Below, piece by piece: positions 7,878 to 17,056 of a stretch of 64,000 nt of DNA. The notes below the pieces were generated by a model. It did no database searches. It saw only the letters and a list, made by a program, of their open reading frames with translations, and had not been told where the DNA came from. This DNA comes from CBDIDH01 sp965277595 (GTDB lineage Bacteria > Planctomycetota > Planctomycetia > Isosphaerales > Isosphaeraceae): NCBI GenBank assembly GCA_965277595.1, contig CBDIDH010000002.1, positions 2,790,001 through 2,854,000 of the forward strand. The letters are read 5' to 3'. Numbering within the stretch: the first letter of the stretch is position 1; every line of letters begins with the position of its first letter. The position numbers and the translations under genes were made by a program.

Positions 7878-9236
7878 ATGACCCCTGGACCCGGACCGGG
7901 AACCGGTCGCGACGGCGTCGGCTCGCCCGGCTGGACCACCTCGGCCCGACGCGGTCACTCGCCCGAAGGCGCCGGGCCTTCCGCCCCCTTGAACGCGAAC
8001 CCCGCCGACGGTCTCGCCCTGAGTTCGAAGGACCGCGTGGCCAGAAGCGTTGACCTCAAGGCGGGAATCGGCACCGCGAGCCTTGCCTTTCGCGGTTACG
8101 ACGTCGCCAATCTCGGCCGGACCCCGGAGCTTCTTGAACACCCCGCCTACGGCCCGGTCGTCCGCCGCGTTCTTGATCGCGCCTCGGCGATCAGCGCCGA
8201 CGCCCTGCACCGCCCCTTTGATCTCGCCGGACGTGTCAGCGCTCGCGCCGAGTCCACGCTCGACACCTTCGCCGAGGACGTCGCGCTGATCGTCGCCGTT
8301 GAGCTTGCCCAGCTTGACTTGCTCCGCGAGTTCTTCGGCGTCGATGTCTCCAAGGCCCGGCAGAGCTTTGGCTACAGCATCGGCGAGATGTCGGCGATGA
8401 TCTCGGGCGGTGTCTTCACGCTTGAAGAACTTTTGCCCGTGCCGCTCGGTTGCTGCGACGATGCCGCCTCGCTCGCGCTCGGGACAACCCTGGGAATTCT
8501 CTTTTCGCGAGGCCCGGCGATCCCCTTGAAGGACGTGCAAGACCTTTGCACGACGGTGAGCAGCGAAGGGCGCGGGATGGTCGGCGTCTCGTCGTATATC
8601 TCACCGAACACGGTGCTTGTGATCGGTCAAGGCGACACGCTTGACCGCCTTGAAAAGGCGATGATCGGGTTCTTGCCTCCCAAAACCATGCTCCGCCGCA
8701 AGACTCACAAGCTACCCCCCTTGCATACCCCCTTGGTCTGGCAACGAAACCTGCCCAACCGCGCCGCGGTCGCGCTTTATAACATCGGAGGCGGTCATAA
8801 AGCCCCGTCGCCCAGGGTGATCTCGTGCGTCACCGGCTCGGCCAGCTATAACGCGCTGAACGCCCGCGATACCCTGATCCGCTGGGTCGATCAACCGCAA
8901 CTTCTCTGGGACGTGATCGGCGAGACGCTCGTCGGCGACGTTGACCTCCTCGTCCACGTCGGCCCGGCGCCGAACCTGATCCCCGCCACCTTCGACCGGC
9001 TCAGCAACAACGTGACCAAGCAGCTCGGCAATCGATATCTCCAGATGATCGGCCGAGGGGTCGGTTCCAGCATCAATCGCCACGCCTGGCTCTCGCGGCT
9101 CCTCCCCTCCCGCGCCTCGCTCCTGCGAGCCCCCCACCTCCACCACGTCGTCCTCGAAGACTGGCTCCTCGAACAGCCGCTTGATTCCCGGCGTATACAG
9201 TGTATACAATCCGACAGCGTGGTCGAATCAAGTTGA
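7878..9236 (+). CDS. FabD/AT-like acyltransferase
   Basis: A protein of about 452 residues with the malonyl-CoA:ACP transacylase fold. The nucleophile elbow is FGYSIGEMSAM, where GYSIGE replaces the usual GHSxGE. A likely catalytic His sits in KLPPLHTPLV, followed by a second half with CVTG and VHVGPAPNLIPATF. FabD proper has about 310 residues; here the first 45 or so are low-complexity and the family core starts near DRVARSVDLKAG. The start is uncertain: ATG 7878 is used, but 7848 and 7806 are in frame and none has a strong ribosome site. It is followed on the same strand by the beta-oxidation genes. The acyl substrate is unknown; a polyketide- or PfaB-type acyltransferase is possible. Confidence 0.75.
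   Translation: MTPGPGPGTGRDGVGSPGWTTSARRGHSPEGAGPSAPLNANPADGLALSSKDRVARSVDLKAGIGTASLAFRGYDVANLGRTPELLEHPAYGPVVRRVLDRASAISADALHRPFDLAGRVSARAESTLDTFAEDVALIVAVELAQLDLLREFFGVDVSKARQSFGYSIGEMSAMISGGVFTLEELLPVPLGCCDDAASLALGTTLGILFSRGPAIPLKDVQDLCTTVSSEGRGMVGVSSYISPNTVLVIGQGDTLDRLEKAMIGFLPPKTMLRRKTHKLPPLHTPLVWQRNLPNRAAVALYNIGGGHKAPSPRVISCVTGSASYNALNARDTLIRWVDQPQLLWDVIGETLVGDVDLLVHVGPAPNLIPATFDRLSNNVTKQLGNRYLQMIGRGVGSSINRHAWLSRLLPSRASLLRAPHLHHVVLEDWLLEQPLDSRRIQCIQSDSVVESS
9193..9207. promoter_or_regulatory. Candidate GntR/FCD operator
   Basis: GTATACAGTGTATAC is a perfect 15-base palindrome around G9200. The overlapping string AGTGTATACAAT (9199-9210) differs at one position from ATTGTATACAAT, the operator type known for several FCD-class GntR regulators such as MdcY. 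It lies in the last codons of the acyltransferase gene, about 160 bases before the acyl-CoA dehydrogenase start. A GntR/FCD regulator is encoded at 17057-17737. The link is inference. Confidence 0.45.
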
Positions 9237-9364
9237 CTCCCGGGGGTCGGAAGGGTCTTGTGATCGTCCCGCCGCGAGGGCATTAATGAGGCGGGGCGGG
9301 CGGGCCGGTCGATTGTCACTCAAACGCAAACGCATTTCTCACATAGATGCCGGAGGTTCTTCCG

Positions 9365-11296
9365 ATGAAGACCGAAGTCCCTGACCAGGCGGCGATCGAA
9401 GGTCGCGCCCCGGCCGCACCTCCCTCCACAGACAACTTCGTCGAGACCGCGCTCAAGCTCAGCGGCAAGAGCGAGGAAGAAGCCACCAAGACCGGCAAGC
9501 TCGACCGGGCCGACGAGCAGGTTGAAGCCCTCTTCGCCAAGAAGTATCAGACCTCGCAAAGTCCCGTTCACCGGGCCGTCTGGAGCCACGACGTTCCCGT
9601 TGACCTCTTCCTCGGCGCCTCGACGACCGTGCCCGAGGCGACCCGTCGCGTGATGGACCGATCGCTCGACGTCGCCCGCCGCCACCGCGACGCCGGCACC
9701 CTGCTCGACGACCACCGCAAGGTCTCTGACGCCCTGCTCCGCGACCTGGCCGAGGTTGGTTACTGGGGCCTTCTGGTCGACCCCGAATACGGCGGCTCGG
9801 GCGCTCCCTTCTCGGCGTTTGCCCCGTTCTTGACCCGGATGGCGACGATTGATCCGACCGTCGCCGGCCTCGCCTCGGTTCACGGCTGCATCGGCGCTGT
9901 CGATCCGCTGCGGGCCTTTGGCAATCCCGACCAGAAACAGCGGTATTTGCCCTCGCTCGCGAACGGTTCCAAGCTCTCCGGCTTCGCGCTCACCGAGCCC
10001 GGCGCCGGGTCGGACCTGACCGCCCTCAAGACCCGCGCCGTGCTCGACGGCGATTCCTACGTCGTCAACGGCGAGAAGCTCTTCATCACCAACGCCGTCC
10101 CCGGCCGGACGGTCGGCCTTGTCTGTCTCGTCGAGAACAAGCCCGCCGTTCTCATCGCCGATTTGCCCGACCATGAGGGCGAGCATTTCGAGGTCGTTCG
10201 CTACGGCCTCTACGCGCTCAAGCATTCTTATAACAACGGCCTTCGGTTCCGCGACTTCCGCGTCCCTGCTGAGAACCTCTTGAAAACCTCGGCCGGTGAC
10301 GGCCTGACCGTCGCCTATCACGGCCTGAACCTGGGTCGGGTCGCCGTCTGCGCGACCGCCGCGGGAACGATGCGGGGGATGCTCGCCAACATGCTCCCCT
10401 GGACCCACTTCCGCAAGACCTATGGCGCCGCGATCGAGACCCGAGAACTGGTCCGACGCCGGATCGGCCGCCTCGCGGCCTTGATCGTCGGGTGTGATGC
10501 CCTGGTGCAATGGTGTTCCTGGCTCCTCGATCAAGGGTATCGCGGCGAGATGGAATGCGTCGTCGCCAAGATTTTCGGGAGCGAATCGCAGAAAGAAGCG
10601 GCGATTGAGCTTTATATGAAGACGGAAGGAGGCCGGGCCTTCCTGCACGGTCATCCCTTCGGCGACAACGTCCACGAATATCTGGCCCCGTGCATCTATG
10701 AAGGCGAAGGCGAGATGCTCGGCATGGGCTTCTTCAAGTCGCTCATCAAGGAGCACGGCAAGACCTTCTTCGAACCGATCGGCAAGACCCTCGCCACCCT
10801 CGGCGTCAAGCAGCCGACGACCCCCGCGCACTTCTGGGCCCTTCGCGGGCCGATGTCCGCCTACGCGAAATGGCTCGTCGGCGAAAAGATGGCCGGAACC
10901 TCGCAGCCTCCGCTGCCGCCGATGCCCGCGAACCTCGCCACCCACGCCCGGTTCGCCATCGAGCGCCTGCAACAAAGCCGCCTGGAAATCAGCGCCTCGA
11001 TGCGCAAGCATCAGCTCAAGCTCGCCGATCGCCAGTGTCGCATGTCGGAAATGTCGTCGCGGGTTCAGGATGCAGTCGTGATCCTCACGACAAGCCTCTG
11101 GGCCTCGCGCCAGGAAAGCGAGATCGTCCGCGACGCGGCCGACATCCTCTGCCAGGACCTCACCCGCAAGCTCACCGGCCGGCGCCCGACCGATAGCTAT
11201 TTCCGGGCCGTCACCAGGCTCGGCGAGGCCGTGGAGTCGGGCGGTTTCCAGGCGATCGCGGGCATCGAGCCAGCCGAGATCCTCATGAAATATTGA
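9365..11296 (+). CDS. Long-form acyl-CoA dehydrogenase (VLCAD-like)
   Basis: A flavoenzyme of 643 residues that would oxidise acyl-CoA to trans-2-enoyl-CoA, the first beta-oxidation step. The FAD/substrate motifs ALTEPGAGSDLTALKTRA and YVVNGEKLFITN are present, and the likely catalytic Glu is in CIYEGEGEML. Ordinary acyl-CoA dehydrogenases have about 380 residues; this one has a roughly 75-residue N-terminal lead and a 180-residue helical C-terminal extension, as in the VLCAD/ACAD9 class for long chains. The start at 9365 is supported by GGAGG eight bases upstream; an ATG at 9347 lacks a site. It sits upstream of the FadJ and thiolase genes but is separated from them by a strong inverted repeat. 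Confidence 0.92.
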   Translation: MKTEVPDQAAIEGRAPAAPPSTDNFVETALKLSGKSEEEATKTGKLDRADEQVEALFAKKYQTSQSPVHRAVWSHDVPVDLFLGASTTVPEATRRVMDRSLDVARRHRDAGTLLDDHRKVSDALLRDLAEVGYWGLLVDPEYGGSGAPFSAFAPFLTRMATIDPTVAGLASVHGCIGAVDPLRAFGNPDQKQRYLPSLANGSKLSGFALTEPGAGSDLTALKTRAVLDGDSYVVNGEKLFITNAVPGRTVGLVCLVENKPAVLIADLPDHEGEHFEVVRYGLYALKHSYNNGLRFRDFRVPAENLLKTSAGDGLTVAYHGLNLGRVAVCATAAGTMRGMLANMLPWTHFRKTYGAAIETRELVRRRIGRLAALIVGCDALVQWCSWLLDQGYRGEMECVVAKIFGSESQKEAAIELYMKTEGGRAFLHGHPFGDNVHEYLAPCIYEGEGEMLGMGFFKSLIKEHGKTFFEPIGKTLATLGVKQPTTPAHFWALRGPMSAYAKWLVGEKMAGTSQPPLPPMPANLATHARFAIERLQQSRLEISASMRKHQLKLADRQCRMSEMSSRVQDAVVILTTSLWASRQESEIVRDAADILCQDLTRKLTGRRPTDSYFRAVTRLGEAVESGGFQAIAGIEPAEILMKY

Positions 11297-11357
11297 CGTT
11301 CGGGTCGGCTCGCTCAGTTCGATCGACGCTTATGATATGAGCGAGCCGACCCGAACG
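11297..11357. terminator. 20-bp perfect inverted repeat after acyl-CoA dehydrogenase
   Basis: The arms 11297-11316 and 11338-11357 are perfectly complementary over 20 bases and enclose a 21-base loop. The left arm begins immediately after the TGA at 11294-11296. No T-run follows, so it is not a classical intrinsic terminator. It could protect the upstream transcript, attenuate readthrough into the fadJ-like gene 81 bases on, or bind a regulator. Confidence 0.75.
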
Positions 11358-11437
11358 ACCGGCCAATCGACGCGGGTGACCGGGGGCGTTTCCCCGAGTC
11401 ACGCGAACTCCCATCGACAGGAAAGGATCGGTTTGCG

Positions 11438-13600
11438 ATGGCCAACGCATTTCGGGTCGAAGAGGTCGACGGCCAGATCGCCTTGGTCACGTTCGACATC
11501 GAGGGGAAAAAGGTCAACACGCTCGGCCAAACCGTCCTCAAGGAACTGGCCGGACTCGTCAGTCAACTGGAAACGCGGACTGATCTTCATGGTCTCTTGC
11601 TCCGCGGCGGCAAGCCCGGCAACTTCATCGCCGGGGCCGACCTGAACGAGCTGGGCGCATTAGCCTTCTCGCCAAAAGAACAGGTTCTCAAGGGGATCGG
11701 ATTCGGACATGCTCTCTTTGACAAGGTCAGTCATTTGCCCTTCCCGACGGTCGCCCTCGTCGATGGCAACTGCATGGGGGGCGGCACGGAACTGATTCTG
11801 TCGATGGATGAGCGGATCGTCTCGAACAGCCCGCAAACGAAGATTGCCCTGCCCGAGGTCAAGGTCGGCCTCTTGCCCGCATGGGGAGGAACGCAACGCC
11901 TGCCTCGCCTGATTGGTGTTCAGGCGGCGGTCGAGATGATCTGTTCGGGCGAACCCATCGACGCATCAAAAGCCGTTGCCGTGGGCTTCGCCTTCGATGC
12001 CGTCCCCGCTGATTCGCTTGTTGACGAGGGAAAGAGGCTGATTGCCTACCTCAACGAGTCGGGCGAATGGCGGGCTCGGCGCAAGCGCCGCGAGCAGCCG
12101 GTCGGCCTGACCGACGATCAGGCGAACTTCCTCTTCGCCGCGGCCGAGGGGTTCGTCAAGGGGAAAACGAAGGGTCAATACCCCGCGCCTCTTGCCGCGC
12201 TCAAGTCGATCCGCGAGGGGTGCAACCGGACTCTCGCCGAGGGATTGAAGGCCGAGCAAGAGGCCGCGCTTGAGGTCGTCGGGTCGTCGATCTCGGCGAA
12301 CCTGATCGGCGTCTTCTTCATGGGCCAGCGCCTTGCTCGTGATCCCGGCGTTGCCGATCCGTCGATCAAACCGGCCGAAATTCATCGCGTCGGCGTCCTC
12401 GGCGCCGGTCAGATGGGCGCGGGAATCGCCGCGGCGAACGCTCGGTCGGGAATTCCGACGGTCATGGTCGATGTCGATGACGCGCGGGTCGCCGCGGGGG
12501 TTTCCAAGGCTCAGGATGTGGTTTTGAGTCGGATCAAGATCGGCCGGGCCCAACCGATGGACCTCGCCGCGATGCTCGGGCAACTGAACACGTCGACAAG
12601 TCAGGGAACCTTTGCCGAATGCGACGTGGTGATTGAAGCCGTGGTTGAGAACGAGAAGGTCAAGACGGCCGCCTTTCGCGACCTGGCGAAGGTTCTTAAA
12701 CCGGGAGCCATCCTCGCGAGCAACACGTCAACAATCTCGATTTCTCGAATGGCCGAGAGCGCGCCCGACCCCTCGCGGTTCCTCGGCATGCACTTCTTTT
12801 ATCCGGTCGATCGCATGGAGCTTGTCGAGGTGATTCGGGGCGAGAAGACCAGTGACGAGACCGTCGCCACGATCGTCGCGCTGGCGAAGCGCGTTCGAAA
12901 GACGCCGATCGTCGTTAACGATTGCGCGGGGTTTCTCGTGAACCGCGTTTTGTTCCCTTATATGAACGAGGCGTTGCTCTTGCTTTCTGAAGGCGCCTCG
13001 ATGGACGCGATTGACAGGGCGGCGACGCGGTACGGAATGCCGATGGGTCCGATCGCCCTGGAAGACCTCGTCGGCCTCGACACGGCCTTCTTCGCCGGTC
13101 AGGTCATGCTGAAAGCCTATCCCGACCGTGCCGTGGCCACCCCTGTGCTTGACGATCTCGTCAAGGCGGGACGCCTCGGCCAGAAGACCGGCGCCGGTTT
13201 CCGCAAGTTCAACGCCAAGGGGAAGGCCGAGCACGATCCCGCGGTCGACGCCATTCTTGCCCGGCACCGGACCGGCGACCACGTTCCTGATGATGCCGAG
13301 ATCACCGATCGCCTCTTCCTGGCCATGCTTCTCGAAGCGACCCGGGCGCTTGAAGAGGGGATTGTCCGCGACCCCTCGGACGTCGACATGGGCCTGATTT
13401 ACGGCATCGGCTTCCCGCCCTTCAAGGGGGGGATTCTCCGCTGGGCCGATGCCGAAGGCCCGGCGCGGATCGTCGATCGCCTTGGCCGTTATCAGCATCT
13501 CGGCACACGGTTCGAGCCGACCGAGAGCCTCAAAAAACTCGCCGAGAGTGGCGGTCGGTTCTACCCGTTGCCGTCGGCGTCCGGAAAATTCGGGGGTTGA
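11438..13600 (+). CDS. fadJ: Bifunctional enoyl-CoA hydratase/3-hydroxyacyl-CoA dehydrogenase (FadJ/FadB type)
   Basis: A 720-residue alpha subunit of the fatty-acid oxidation complex. Residues about 1-190 are a crotonase domain with both catalytic Glu motifs (GGGTELILSMD and ALPEVKVGLLPAWGG). From about residue 310 comes the NAD-binding hydroxyacyl-CoA dehydrogenase (VGVLGAGQMGAGIA) with catalytic Ser (NTSTIS) and His (GMHFFYPVDRMELVE), then the helical C-terminal domains (NRVLFPYMNEA; GIGFPPFKGG). The length equals the family norm. An AGGAAAGG sequence precedes the ATG. The thiolase follows 41 bases later, as in classical fad operons. FadB and FadJ cannot be told apart safely; fadJ is used as the generic name. 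Confidence 0.93.
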   Translation: MANAFRVEEVDGQIALVTFDIEGKKVNTLGQTVLKELAGLVSQLETRTDLHGLLLRGGKPGNFIAGADLNELGALAFSPKEQVLKGIGFGHALFDKVSHLPFPTVALVDGNCMGGGTELILSMDERIVSNSPQTKIALPEVKVGLLPAWGGTQRLPRLIGVQAAVEMICSGEPIDASKAVAVGFAFDAVPADSLVDEGKRLIAYLNESGEWRARRKRREQPVGLTDDQANFLFAAAEGFVKGKTKGQYPAPLAALKSIREGCNRTLAEGLKAEQEAALEVVGSSISANLIGVFFMGQRLARDPGVADPSIKPAEIHRVGVLGAGQMGAGIAAANARSGIPTVMVDVDDARVAAGVSKAQDVVLSRIKIGRAQPMDLAAMLGQLNTSTSQGTFAECDVVIEAVVENEKVKTAAFRDLAKVLKPGAILASNTSTISISRMAESAPDPSRFLGMHFFYPVDRMELVEVIRGEKTSDETVATIVALAKRVRKTPIVVNDCAGFLVNRVLFPYMNEALLLLSEGASMDAIDRAATRYGMPMGPIALEDLVGLDTAFFAGQVMLKAYPDRAVATPVLDDLVKAGRLGQKTGAGFRKFNAKGKAEHDPAVDAILARHRTGDHVPDDAEITDRLFLAMLLEATRALEEGIVRDPSDVDMGLIYGIGFPPFKGGILRWADAEGPARIVDRLGRYQHLGTRFEPTESLKKLAESGGRFYPLPSASGKFGG

Positions 13601-13641
13601 TCGGTCGGTCGGCGTTCCTCAATCCAAAGGGAGACAGGGCC

Positions 13642-14808
13642 GTGAAACATGCTGTCGTCATTGATGCCGTGCGGACGCCGATCGGTCGCGCCTCGGCCGA
13701 CAAGGGAATCTTTCGCGACGTCCGCGCCGAGGATCTCTCCGCGCACGTCATGCGCGGCCTTGTCGAGCGCACGGGGATTGAGCCGGCCTTGATTGAGGAC
13801 GTGCGCTGGGGCTGTGTTCAGCAGCAGGGCGAACAGGGGTTCGACGTCGCTCGAATCGCCCTGCTCGCGGCCGACCTGCCGGTCGAGACAGGCGGGGTCA
13901 CGATCAACCGCAACTGCGCATCGAGTCTCCAGGCGATCAACGACGCGGCGATGAGCATTGCCGCGGAGTGTGAAGACGTGCAGATTGCCGGGGGCGTCGA
14001 GCACATGGATCACGTGCCGATGTCCAAGGATTACAATCCTTACCCGGGACTCTTTCGGAAGCACAGTGAAGCCATCATGAACATGGGCCTGACGGCCGAA
14101 TATCTCGCCGCCAAGTACCGCGTCTCGCGCGACAAGCAGGACGATTTCGCCCTCCGCAGCCATCAACTCGCCGCCGCGGCCACCGATCGCGGCGACTTTC
14201 GATCCGAGATCCTTCCCACCTGGGGACGCGACGACGCCGGACATAAACGCCTGCTCACGCTCGATCAGTGCATCCGCCGCGATACGTCGAAGGAGTCGTT
14301 GAGCCTGCTTGCGCCCGTCTTCAACCCGGCCGGCGGATCGGTCACCGCGGGGAACTCGTCGCCGATCAACGTCGGAGCCGTCGCGCTCTTGATGATGTCC
14401 GAGGAAAAGGCCAGGGAACTCGGTCTCAAGCCGCTGGCGCGCGTCAGGGCAATGGCCGTCGCGGGGGTCAACCCCGAGGAAATGGGCATCGGTCCCGTGC
14501 CGGCCGTTCACAAGGTTCTTAAAAGGGCGGGCCTGACGCTTCAAGATATCGATTGTTTTGAGATCAACGAGGCGTTCGCCGTTCAGGTTCTCGCCTGCCT
14601 GAAGTTGCTCGGACTCAGCCCCGAAAAGGTCAACACGCGCGGCGGCGCGATCGCGATCGGTCACCCCCTGGGAGCGAGCGGCGCACGGATCGCAACCACC
14701 CTGCTTCATCGGATGCGCGACGAGAAAGCCCGCTACGGCCTCGCCACGATGTGCGTCGGCCAGGGGCAAGGGGTCGCGACGATCTTCGAAGCATGCGGAA
14801 ACGGCTGA
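13642..14808 (+). CDS. Acetyl-CoA acyltransferase (3-ketoacyl-CoA thiolase)
   Basis: A 388-residue thiolase that would cleave 3-ketoacyl-CoA to acetyl-CoA and a shortened acyl-CoA. The nucleophilic Cys is in INRNCASSLQAIN; the HPLGASGARI segment carries the conserved His; the second Cys is in MCVGQGQG. The N-terminal AVVIDAVRTPIGRA is typical. The GTG at 13642 is chosen because AAAGGGAG lies 8-15 bases upstream and this gives the normal family length; a TTG at 13597 would overlap the fadJ stop. It is the beta subunit partner of the preceding gene. Confidence 0.93.
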   Translation: MKHAVVIDAVRTPIGRASADKGIFRDVRAEDLSAHVMRGLVERTGIEPALIEDVRWGCVQQQGEQGFDVARIALLAADLPVETGGVTINRNCASSLQAINDAAMSIAAECEDVQIAGGVEHMDHVPMSKDYNPYPGLFRKHSEAIMNMGLTAEYLAAKYRVSRDKQDDFALRSHQLAAAATDRGDFRSEILPTWGRDDAGHKRLLTLDQCIRRDTSKESLSLLAPVFNPAGGSVTAGNSSPINVGAVALLMMSEEKARELGLKPLARVRAMAVAGVNPEEMGIGPVPAVHKVLKRAGLTLQDIDCFEINEAFAVQVLACLKLLGLSPEKVNTRGGAIAIGHPLGASGARIATTLLHRMRDEKARYGLATMCVGQGQGVATIFEACGNG

Positions 14809-14902
14809 TGTCAATCGAAAGCCAATGGCAAGCATTCGCGCCGCGCGGTTCAATCGATAGGATAAAACCGGGACTGGCGGAACACTCCACGGAATCGGAC
14901 AT

Positions 14903-16606
14903 GTGACAGAGACGATGGCGCCCCGCAACCTCTCGACGCTGCACCGCGCGACGGCCGAACGTCTCGGCCCTCGCGTCGCGCTTCGATACAAACGAGACGG
15001 CCTTTATCACGATCTTTCCTGGTTCGATTATCGGCGTCGAGCCGATGCCGCCGCCGCGGCCTTGATTGAACGCGGCGTCAAGCTCGGCGATCGGGTCGCC
15101 ATCCTCGCCGAGAACAGCGTGAACTGGCTCACGGCCGACCTCGCCATCCTCGCCACCGGCGCGGCCGACGTGCCGATCCACGCGCCAAGCTCTTCGGCGC
15201 AGGTCGAATACCAGATTCGCCACAGTGGCGCGACCGTCGCGATTGTGAGCAACCGCGATCAGGCCGAGAAAATCCTCTGCGCCGTCGATCGACTCCCCGA
15301 CCTCCGCCTTCTCGTCACCTTTCAGCCCTTCGAGTCCGACAGCCGTCTCGAAACGCTGACCTGGGAAGGGCTCATTCGCTTCGGCACGCACCAAGGGGGT
15401 TTTGGCGCCGGGCTCGTCGGCAAGCGCGAGGCCGCGATCGAGCGCGACGACCTGGCAACGATCATTTATACGAGCGGGACGACCGGCAATCCCAAAGGCG
15501 TGATGCTCTCTCACGGCAACCTCCTTTCCAACGCCGAGGCCGTCCAGCAAAACGACCCGCTCCGCCCCGATGATGTTCTCTTGAACTGGCTCCCCCTCAG
15601 CCATATCTACGCGCGCACGGTCGATCATTACCTCACGATTCTCGCGGGCGTGACTGTCTGCCTTGCCGACTCGCCCGAGTCCCTGATTCTGAACCTTGCC
15701 GAAACGCAACCCACCTGGCTGACGGCGGTCCCTCGGTTCTATGAAAAGGTTTGGGCGAGTGTCGAGGCACTCCCCCTCGCGAAGCGATCCGCGGCGCTTC
15801 ATGCGATCTTCGGTCCGCGGCTTCGACAACTCACCTCCGGCGGCGCCGCCTTGCCCCGACATCTCGCCGAGGGTTTCGCCGAGGCGGGCTTGCCCCTCTT
15901 TCAAGGCTATGGCCTCACCGAGACCTCGCCGGTCATCAGCTTCAATTCGATCGGTCGGCACAGGGCCGGAACCGTCGGACCGGCGATCCCCGGCGTTGAG
16001 ATCAAGACGGCTGTTGATGGCGAGATCCTCACCCGAGGCCCGCACGTCATGCTCGGCTACTGGAAGGACGCCAATGCCTCCGCCGCCGCGATCGTCGACG
16101 GCTGGCTGCACACCGGCGACGTCGGCCAGATTGACGCCGACGGCTTTTTGACCATCACTGACCGCAAGAAAGACCTCTTCGTCACGTCGGGAGGCAAGAA
16201 CGTCGCCCCCGGAATCCTCGAAGGCTTGCTCGTCGCGCAGCCGCTAATCGACCAGGCGGTCGTCTTCGGCGACGGCCGACAGTTTGTCTCCGCGCTCCTC
16301 GTTCCCAACCTCGACGCCCTGAAGACCGCGCTCGGAACCAATCACGGCCCGATCCAGATCAATGAGGAACTCATTGATGATCCCGAGGCTTTGGCGCTTT
16401 TGAAAGCCCAGGTCGACGCGGCGATGGAAAGCCTCAGCCAGCCCGAGCGCGTCCGGGCCTTCCTGGCGCTCGCCCGCCCTTTTTCCATGGAGGCGAACGA
16501 GGTCACGACGACCTTGAAGGTACGTCGCGCCCACGTTCTGGCCAGATATCGCGACCGCCTCGAAACGCTCTACGTCGACCGTTCCGGAATCGAAGACAAC
16601 TCCTGA
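14903..16606 (+). CDS. Long-chain fatty acid CoA ligase (AMP-forming)
   Basis: A 567-residue member of the AMP-binding acyl-CoA synthetase family that activates fatty acids with ATP and CoA. Motifs: P-loop IIYTSGTTGNPKGVMLSHG, the YGLTETSP adenylate motif, the GWLHTGDVGQID hinge and the Lys-containing ITDRKKDLFVTSGGKNV. It belongs to the branch of long-chain ligases with an internal insert before the C-terminal lobe. The start is a GTG at 14903 with only a weak GGA upstream; an ATG four codons in is possible. It lies 94 bases after the thiolase and would feed the beta-oxidation enzymes encoded just upstream. Confidence 0.92.
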   Translation: MTETMAPRNLSTLHRATAERLGPRVALRYKRDGLYHDLSWFDYRRRADAAAAALIERGVKLGDRVAILAENSVNWLTADLAILATGAADVPIHAPSSSAQVEYQIRHSGATVAIVSNRDQAEKILCAVDRLPDLRLLVTFQPFESDSRLETLTWEGLIRFGTHQGGFGAGLVGKREAAIERDDLATIIYTSGTTGNPKGVMLSHGNLLSNAEAVQQNDPLRPDDVLLNWLPLSHIYARTVDHYLTILAGVTVCLADSPESLILNLAETQPTWLTAVPRFYEKVWASVEALPLAKRSAALHAIFGPRLRQLTSGGAALPRHLAEGFAEAGLPLFQGYGLTETSPVISFNSIGRHRAGTVGPAIPGVEIKTAVDGEILTRGPHVMLGYWKDANASAAAIVDGWLHTGDVGQIDADGFLTITDRKKDLFVTSGGKNVAPGILEGLLVAQPLIDQAVVFGDGRQFVSALLVPNLDALKTALGTNHGPIQINEELIDDPEALALLKAQVDAAMESLSQPERVRAFLALARPFSMEANEVTTTLKVRRAHVLARYRDRLETLYVDRSGIEDNS

Positions 16607-16612
16607 GACGCG

Positions 16613-16867
16613 CTAGGCGCCGTGGCTCAGGCTTGTATTCGTACTCGTCGCCTCGTTGGGATTCGCGTCGGGTCGTCCCCCAAAGGCCGTCATAAGCTCA
16701 TCATTGGCGGTCCAGACCTTCCTCGACAAGAGGACGTGGTCGGCCCGCTCGATCGAATCTTTCGCGGCCAGGAGGATCGTGACGAGCGAGGCGGCTTCAA
16801 GACCGCCGTCCATGATCAGGTCGTCGATCAAGGTCTCAAGACGCTCGTTGAGCGCAACGGAAAACAT
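16613..16867 (-). CDS. Small protein of unknown function
   Basis: An 84-residue soluble, acidic protein with an alpha-helical pattern (FSVALNERLETLIDDLIMDGGLEAAS; longer runs not quoted). A very good ribosome site, GGGAGGA, stands before the ATG at 16867. No family is recognised. The C terminus is polar and low in structure (DANPNEATSTNTSLSH). It converges on the acyl-CoA ligase gene with a 6-base gap and is followed upstream by the GntR regulator on the same strand, about 190 bases away. Confidence 0.6.
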   Translation of the reverse strand: MFSVALNERLETLIDDLIMDGGLEAASLVTILLAAKDSIERADHVLLSRKVWTANDELMTAFGGRPDANPNEATSTNTSLSHGA

Positions 16868-17056
16868 GGTGATTCCTCCCTGGTTCTGGTTCAAATCAGC
16901 AAGAAAACGGACTGCGGATCAGTCCGAGGCGCGGGGGGTAGGCTAACCCTAGTCATTCACAGGTCGGCGGATAAGGGAGATCTACACCGATTCGATCGGG
17001 ACGGAGAGATCTGTTGTTTTGAAGCAACATGGCGGGAGAATCGTCGATTCCAAGGG

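Noticed and set aside
9320..11011. Long minus-strand open frame (563 codons)
   Set aside because: It is antisense to the acyl-CoA dehydrogenase, which has clear family motifs; the antisense frame results from high GC and codon bias.
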